Part shown: positions 59,790 through 64,000 of the stretch, one piece after another | Position numbering within the stretch: the stretch's first letter is position 1 | Layout: every line of letters begins with the position of its first letter | NCBI GenBank assembly: GCA_051001975.1 | Contig: JBPCMU010000076.1 | Location: forward strand, 11,404-75,403 | Source: DATAEG01 sp051001975 | GTDB taxonomy: Bacteria > Actinomycetota > Actinomycetes > Mycobacteriales > Jatrophihabitantaceae | Length of the DNA stretch: 64,000 nucleotides | Direction: 5' to 3' | Position numbers and translations under genes: made by a program | The notes under the pieces: model-generated | The model's input: only the letters and a program-made list of their open reading frames with translations | Told to the model about the DNA's origin: nothing | Database searches by the model: none

Positions 59790-60818
59790 GTGCACACCGA
59801 AACCGAACTTCGCGACGCCCTCGATCACTCGGCCGAGCGAGCCGACTCGCTCGGCGCCGACCGGTACGTCGTGACCGCGACCCCGCCCCCGCGCCGCCGA
59901 CTAGGACTCCGGGTCGCGCTGCCTGCCACGGTGGCAGCGACGGTACTGGGCGTCGTCACCGCGGGCGTGGTCGTCCGGCACGAATCGACCGGAATCGGAG
60001 CGCAGCGACACAACTACAGCGCCGCCGGCTCCACTGCCTCCCCGCCGACGCCTTCCGCCAAAGCGCGGCACATCCCGGCCCGTGTGACGGTGAACGACCT
60101 GTTCACGATCGGCGCCGCCAACCCGGACTACGACATCCGGGACAGCAGCCGGGCGGTCGACAACGCCGAATACGCCGGCGCGACCGTGAATGGCAAGTAC
60201 TTCCAGGTGATCGCGTTGCCGGCCTCGGCGACGTTCGACCCGGACACCAGGTTCGCCGGCGCACACCGCGTCAGGATCGACGGCGTGCTGGGCTACTACG
60301 GGTCGGTGGTTCTCTGGCCCGCCAACGGTGTCCCCGACGTCAACACCAACAAGCACGGCGAGCCGGCTCCGGCGCTCGGGTGGAAGACCGCGAACGGGAC
60401 GTGGCTGTTCGTCACCACCGACGACGGGGAGGCCATCAACGCCGCGACGTTCGCTGCCGCCTACGCACAGCTCGGTGTCACACTGCACACCGGCGCGAAC
60501 CGGCTGCCCTACCGGACTGGGTACCTGCCTGCTGGGATGCACCTGGACTCAGTCGGCTCGGCCGGGGCGAACCCCGTCTCCGACGCCAATCTGCAGGCGG
60601 GTAACCGCAGCATCGACATCAACGTCTCGGTCGGCGACCTGGGTATGACGAGCCCCGGCAGCACCTCGATCTACCGCCGCGTCGGGAACTACTCGGTACA
60701 GATCCTCGGCACCGGCTACAGCAGGGCCACGCTGCAACGTGTGCTGGACACGATGCAGTTCGCGGACCTGTCCTCGGGCGGCGCCGGATGGTGGCCGATT
60801 ACGCAGTCCTTCGGCTGA
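59790..60818 (+). CDS. Membrane-anchored protein, probable partner of the ECF sigma factor
   Basis: This 342-residue protein has one hydrophobic helix near 40-65 (LRVALPATVAATVLGVVTAGVVV) flanked by a short cytoplasmic N-terminus and a ~270-residue external domain. No anti-sigma zinc motif is evident in the short N-terminal part. GTG 59790 lies behind GAGGAG. The position right after a SigE-family sigma gene is typical of such partners; function is inference. Confidence 0.75.
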   Translation: MHTETELRDALDHSAERADSLGADRYVVTATPPPRRRLGLRVALPATVAATVLGVVTAGVVVRHESTGIGAQRHNYSAAGSTASPPTPSAKARHIPARVTVNDLFTIGAANPDYDIRDSSRAVDNAEYAGATVNGKYFQVIALPASATFDPDTRFAGAHRVRIDGVLGYYGSVVLWPANGVPDVNTNKHGEPAPALGWKTANGTWLFVTTDDGEAINAATFAAAYAQLGVTLHTGANRLPYRTGYLPAGMHLDSVGSAGANPVSDANLQAGNRSIDINVSVGDLGMTSPGSTSIYRRVGNYSVQILGTGYSRATLQRVLDTMQFADLSSGGAGWWPITQSFG

Positions 60819-60822
60819 GCTT

Positions 60823-60865
60823 CGGCCCGGCCCCCGCCATCGAGAGGCGGCAGGGGGCCGGGCCG
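60823..60865. terminator. Strong GC hairpin terminator
   Basis: CGGCCCGGCCCCC (60823-60835) and GGGGGCCGGGCCG (60853-60865) form an exact 13-bp stem with a 17-nt loop that itself can pair (GCC/GGC). It begins 5 bp after the stop codon of the membrane protein gene. Such GC hairpins without a U-tract are common actinobacterial terminators. Confidence 0.7.
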
Positions 60866-60923
60866 TGGTCCGCTACGTTGGGAACGGCCTCGTCGCCCGA
60901 TCCCCGCCGGAGGTAGCACACCG

Positions 60924-63900
60924 ATGCACGACGACCGCCTGCTCATCGAAGGCCGTCTGCGCCGTTCACTGCAGCGCATCGAGGATGCGGTCTACTCCGA
61001 CCCGGCACCGGTCGAGCTGGCCCGCTGGGACGCACCCGGTGAACCGGTCCCGGTTGCTGAGGGGTTGACCGCGCAGTACACCCCGACGCAGGTCGGCGAC
61101 CGATGGGGACCGCCCTGGGGCACCGCGTGGTTCCGCGCCCGCGGCACCGTCCCGCAGTCGTTCGCGGGACGGGCGGTCGAGCTGCGACTGGACCTTGGTT
61201 TCGATGTGCTCCGTACCGGATTCCAGGTCGAAGGCTTGGTCTACCTGCCTGACGGGTCGCCGGTGAAGGCGCTGAACCCACGCACCCAGTGGGTCCGGGT
61301 CGGTGACGATGTAGGCGGCGGCGAAACGGTCGAGCTGTACGTCGAGGCGGCGGCGAACCCGTTGCTGCTCGGCGGCGGCGGATACGACTTCCGGCCGTCA
61401 CCGCTTGGCGACCGCGAGACGGCCGGCACCGAGCCGATGTACCGCGTGGAGCGCGCCGAGCTTGCCGTCTTCGAGTCCGAGGTCTGGGAGCTGCATCAGG
61501 ATCTCGAGGTGCTCGGCCAGTTGGCCGCGGAGTTGAGCGTGGACGATCCGCGTCGCTGGGAGATTCTGCGCGCCGTCGACCGCGCGCTCGACCAGCTGGA
61601 TGTGGGTGCGATCGCGGCAACCACGGCCGCTACTCGCGCACAGCTCACCCACGCGTTGGCCGCCCCGGCGCGGGCGAGTGCGCATCGGCTCAGCGCCGTC
61701 GGGCACGCGCACATCGACTCGGCCTGGCTGTGGCCGGTCCGGGAGACGGTGCGCAAGGTCGCCCGCACCGCGTCCAACGTGGTCTCGCTGATGGCCGACC
61801 ACCCGGAGCTCATCTACGCGATGTCCTCGGCGCAGCAGTTCGCCTGGCTGAAGGAGTACCGCCCCGAGGTCTGGGCCGGCGTCGTCGATCGCGTCAACGA
61901 GGGACGGTTCGTGCCGGTCGGCGGGATGTGGGTCGAGTCGGACACGAACATGCCCGGCGGCGAGGCACTGGCCCGGCAGCTCAATCACGGCAAGCGGTTC
62001 TTCCTCGACGAGTTCGGCATCGAGACCCGCGAGATGTGGCTGCCCGACTCGTTCGGCTACACCGCCGCACTGCCGCAGCTCATCGCACTATCCGGCTCGC
62101 AGTGGTTCCTCACTCAGAAGATCTCCTGGAACAAGACGAACCGCTTCCCACACCACTCGTTCCGTTGGGAAGGGCTGGACGGCACCCGCATCTTCACCCA
62201 CTTCCCTCCGGCAGACACGTACGGCGCGGAGATCTCCGGCGCCGAGGTGGCGCGCGCGTCGCGGAACTTCGCCGACAAGGGTGCGGCCACCCGATCGCTC
62301 CTGCCGTTCGGCTGGGGCGACGGCGGCGGCGGACCGACCCGGGAGATGCTGGCCCGGGCCGCCCGACTGCGCGACCTCGACGGATCGGCGCGGGTCGAGA
62401 TCGAACGGCCCGACGAGTTCTTCGCGAAGGCCGAGGCGGAGTATCCGCAGGCACCGATCTGGGTCGGTGAGCTGTACCTGGAGATGCATCGCGGGACGTA
62501 TACCTCCCAGGCGAAGACCAAGCAGGGCAATCGGCGGAGCGAGCACCTGCTGCGCGAGGCCGAGCTGTGGTGCGCCACCGCGACGGTGCGGCTGGGCGCG
62601 CAGTACCCGTACGAGCAGCTCGACCGAATCTGGAAGCTGGTGCTGCTGCAGCAGTTCCACGACATCCTGCCCGGGTCGTCGATCCACTGGGTGCATCGCG
62701 AAGCGGCGGAGAACTACGCGGCGGTCGCCGTCGAACTCGAGGAGCTGATCGGCACTGCGCAGCAGTCGCTGGCCGGCGACGGCGCGAAGTCGATCACGTT
62801 CAACGCCGCCCCACACGCACGCGGTGGAATCGCAGCCGGAGGCGCCGGCGACAGCGTGGCTTTCCCGGCTGTATCCCGCCCTCCTCTGCAGACCAGCGAC
62901 GGTGCGTGGACCACGAGCAACCACTCCTTGCGGATCACCGTCGATGCGCGCGGGCTGCTCACCTCGGTATACGACCTGGGCGCCGATCGTGAAGTGCTTG
63001 CTCCGGGCACGCCCGGCAACCTGCTGCAGGTGCACCCTGACACCCCAGTGCTCTTCGACGCCTGGGATGTCGACTCCTACTATCGCAACTCGGTTACCGA
63101 TCTGACCGAGGTCGAATCGATCGAGCAGATCGGCGGTGGGGTACGGGTGACCCGCCGTTTCGGCGGATCGCGGGTCGTGCAGACGATCACCCTGCCCGAC
63201 GACGGCACCAAGCGCGTCGACATCGAGACCGAGATCGACTGGCACGAGTCGGAGAAGTTACTCAAGGCCGGCTTCGAGGTGGACGTCACCGCCGACCGCG
63301 CGGCCGCGGAGATCCAATTCGGGCACGTCTACCGGCCGACCCACACCAACACCAGCTGGGACGCGGCCAAGTTCGAGGTCTGCGCGCACCGCTGGGTGCA
63401 CGTCGGCGAGCCGGGCTACGGCGTCGGGGTCGTGAACGACTCGACCTACGGCCACGACATCAGCCGGGTGGACCGCGCGGGTGGGGGCACCGCCACACGG
63501 GTGCGGCTGTCGTTGCTGCGCGCGCCGAAGAGCCCGGACCCGGTCACCGACCAGGGCAGGCACACGCTGCGGTACGCGCTCGTCCCCGGCGCCACGATCG
63601 GCGACGCGGTGCGCGAGGGTTACCGGATCAACCTGCCGGCTCGCACCGTGGCCGGCTCCGGTCACGAGGTCGAGCCGCTCGTCACCGTCGCAGGCGATGG
63701 CGTGACCGTCGAATCGGTGAAGCTCGCCGACGATGGTTGCGGGGACGTGGTGGTACGCCTCTACGAGTCGCTCGGCGCCCGGTCCACGGCCACTGTGACG
63801 GCCGCATTCGACCACGGCGAACGCTACCCAGTGGATCTGCTCGAGCGGCGCATCGACGAACCGACGCCGCAGGCCCCGGGCGCCGCGGCCGACGAGGTCG

Positions 63901-63998
63901 CACTGCGCCCGTTCCAAATCCTCACGTTGCGCTTCCCCTACCAAACTTCCCGCGATGATCAAGGCAGTCTGCCGGCTATAACCGGCAGACTGCCTTGA
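60924..63998 (+). CDS. Alpha-mannosidase, GH38 family
   Basis: This 1024-residue protein has an N-terminal beta domain, then the GH38 catalytic core. The core shows VGHAHIDSAWLWPV (metal His and Asp), ESDTNMPGGEALARQ, LPDSFGYTAALPQL with the nucleophile Asp, and HDILPGSSI. The C-terminal beta domains follow. It trims alpha-mannosides in the cytoplasm. The family usually ends near LTLRL; here about 14 extra residues follow, encoded by a perfect inverted repeat. Confidence 0.92.
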   Translation: MHDDRLLIEGRLRRSLQRIEDAVYSDPAPVELARWDAPGEPVPVAEGLTAQYTPTQVGDRWGPPWGTAWFRARGTVPQSFAGRAVELRLDLGFDVLRTGFQVEGLVYLPDGSPVKALNPRTQWVRVGDDVGGGETVELYVEAAANPLLLGGGGYDFRPSPLGDRETAGTEPMYRVERAELAVFESEVWELHQDLEVLGQLAAELSVDDPRRWEILRAVDRALDQLDVGAIAATTAATRAQLTHALAAPARASAHRLSAVGHAHIDSAWLWPVRETVRKVARTASNVVSLMADHPELIYAMSSAQQFAWLKEYRPEVWAGVVDRVNEGRFVPVGGMWVESDTNMPGGEALARQLNHGKRFFLDEFGIETREMWLPDSFGYTAALPQLIALSGSQWFLTQKISWNKTNRFPHHSFRWEGLDGTRIFTHFPPADTYGAEISGAEVARASRNFADKGAATRSLLPFGWGDGGGGPTREMLARAARLRDLDGSARVEIERPDEFFAKAEAEYPQAPIWVGELYLEMHRGTYTSQAKTKQGNRRSEHLLREAELWCATATVRLGAQYPYEQLDRIWKLVLLQQFHDILPGSSIHWVHREAAENYAAVAVELEELIGTAQQSLAGDGAKSITFNAAPHARGGIAAGGAGDSVAFPAVSRPPLQTSDGAWTTSNHSLRITVDARGLLTSVYDLGADREVLAPGTPGNLLQVHPDTPVLFDAWDVDSYYRNSVTDLTEVESIEQIGGGVRVTRRFGGSRVVQTITLPDDGTKRVDIETEIDWHESEKLLKAGFEVDVTADRAAAEIQFGHVYRPTHTNTSWDAAKFEVCAHRWVHVGEPGYGVGVVNDSTYGHDISRVDRAGGGTATRVRLSLLRAPKSPDPVTDQGRHTLRYALVPGATIGDAVREGYRINLPARTVAGSGHEVEPLVTVAGDGVTVESVKLADDGCGDVVVRLYESLGARSTATVTAAFDHGERYPVDLLERRIDEPTPQAPGAAADEVALRPFQILTLRFPYQTSRDDQGSLPAITGRLP

Positions 63999-64000
63999 TC
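63957..64000. repeat. Perfect 19-bp inverted repeat at the end of the mannosidase gene
   Basis: The two 19-bp arms (63957-63975 and 63982-64000) are exact reverse complements separated by CTATAA. The stop codon of the mannosidase gene (63996-63998) lies in the right arm. The hairpin is strong enough to end transcription. The window ends with the right arm, so the symmetry may extend further, and a mobile palindrome is possible. Confidence 0.8.

Noticed and set aside
1..64000. CRISPR arrays, rRNA genes, riboswitches
   Set aside because: No regularly spaced 25-40-bp repeats with unique spacers, no rRNA-like stretches and no riboswitch core that I could recognise were found by eye.

Overview
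The window is high-GC DNA from an actinobacterium. Support comes from a mycobacterial-type 7Fe ferredoxin, the multifunctional 2-oxoglutarate decarboxylase/dehydrogenase Kgd with its usual DUF6104 neighbour, an RsbW/UsfX-SigF pair, a 13E12/DUF222 HNH protein, and a complete actinobacterial hopanoid locus. The combination recalls Jatrophihabitans/Frankia-type lineages, but no marker here fixes the genus.

Region 1 (1 to about 17059) is an integrated, phage-like accessory element whose left end lies outside the window. Its right end is the 3' part of a tRNA-Arg(CCG) gene (17011-17059), preceded by five short repeats that look like integrase arm sites, an intact tyrosine recombinase, a frameshifted second recombinase and several decayed small genes. 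On the left, a small DNA-binding protein (minus strand) and an excisionase-like protein (plus strand) diverge around a perfect palindrome. From there a tightly overlapping plus-strand operon runs about 10 kb: replication-initiator-like protein with four iteron-like dyads inside its own gene, RecT-like annealing protein, SWIM zinc-finger protein, a possible HEPN-like protein, a second HTH protein, a coiled-coil protein, small proteins and a 1296-residue phage tape measure protein. No capsid, portal or terminase gene is visible. A cargo zone follows: HicB/HicA toxin-antitoxin and a SIR2-domain protein (candidate anti-phage NADase), bracketed by two direct copies of one 58-codon gene, one killed by an early stop.

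Region 2 (17060-22128) is the chromosome beside the attachment site: a short TetR protein and gene remnants; an operon of ferredoxin, Fe-S-type HTH regulator and membrane protein, divergent from a DUF2249-cupin protein; a lipoprotein N-acetylmuramoyl-L-alanine amidase; and a DMT-type transporter.

Region 3 (22091-32295) is hopanoid biosynthesis. Seven overlapping minus-strand genes encode HpnC, HpnD, HpnE (squalene from farnesyl diphosphate), a polyprenyl diphosphate synthase, squalene-hopene cyclase, one polypeptide that joins HpnG (adenosylhopane nucleosidase) to IspH (HMBPP reductase), and HpnH (adenosyl-hopene transferase). A divergent HpnO-type aminotransferase completes aminobacteriohopanetriol synthesis.

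Region 4 (32326-44556) carries an MFS exporter divergent from a LysR regulator, the 13E12 HNH protein, a sugar ABC importer (binding protein and two permeases, no ATPase), a PfkB kinase divergent from a GH4 glycosidase, and an ABC exporter pair.

Region 5 (44543-64000) is mostly housekeeping: a lipoprotein, Kgd, an oxidoreductase, DUF6104, a FUSC membrane protein, a MocR(YczR)-type regulator divergent from YczE and a proline racemase-family enzyme, malic enzyme, a histidine phosphatase, RsbW/SigF, an amidohydrolase that appears to lack an internal segment, an ECF sigma factor with a membrane protein, and a GH38 alpha-mannosidase whose 3' end is built from a perfect 19-bp inverted repeat at the window edge.
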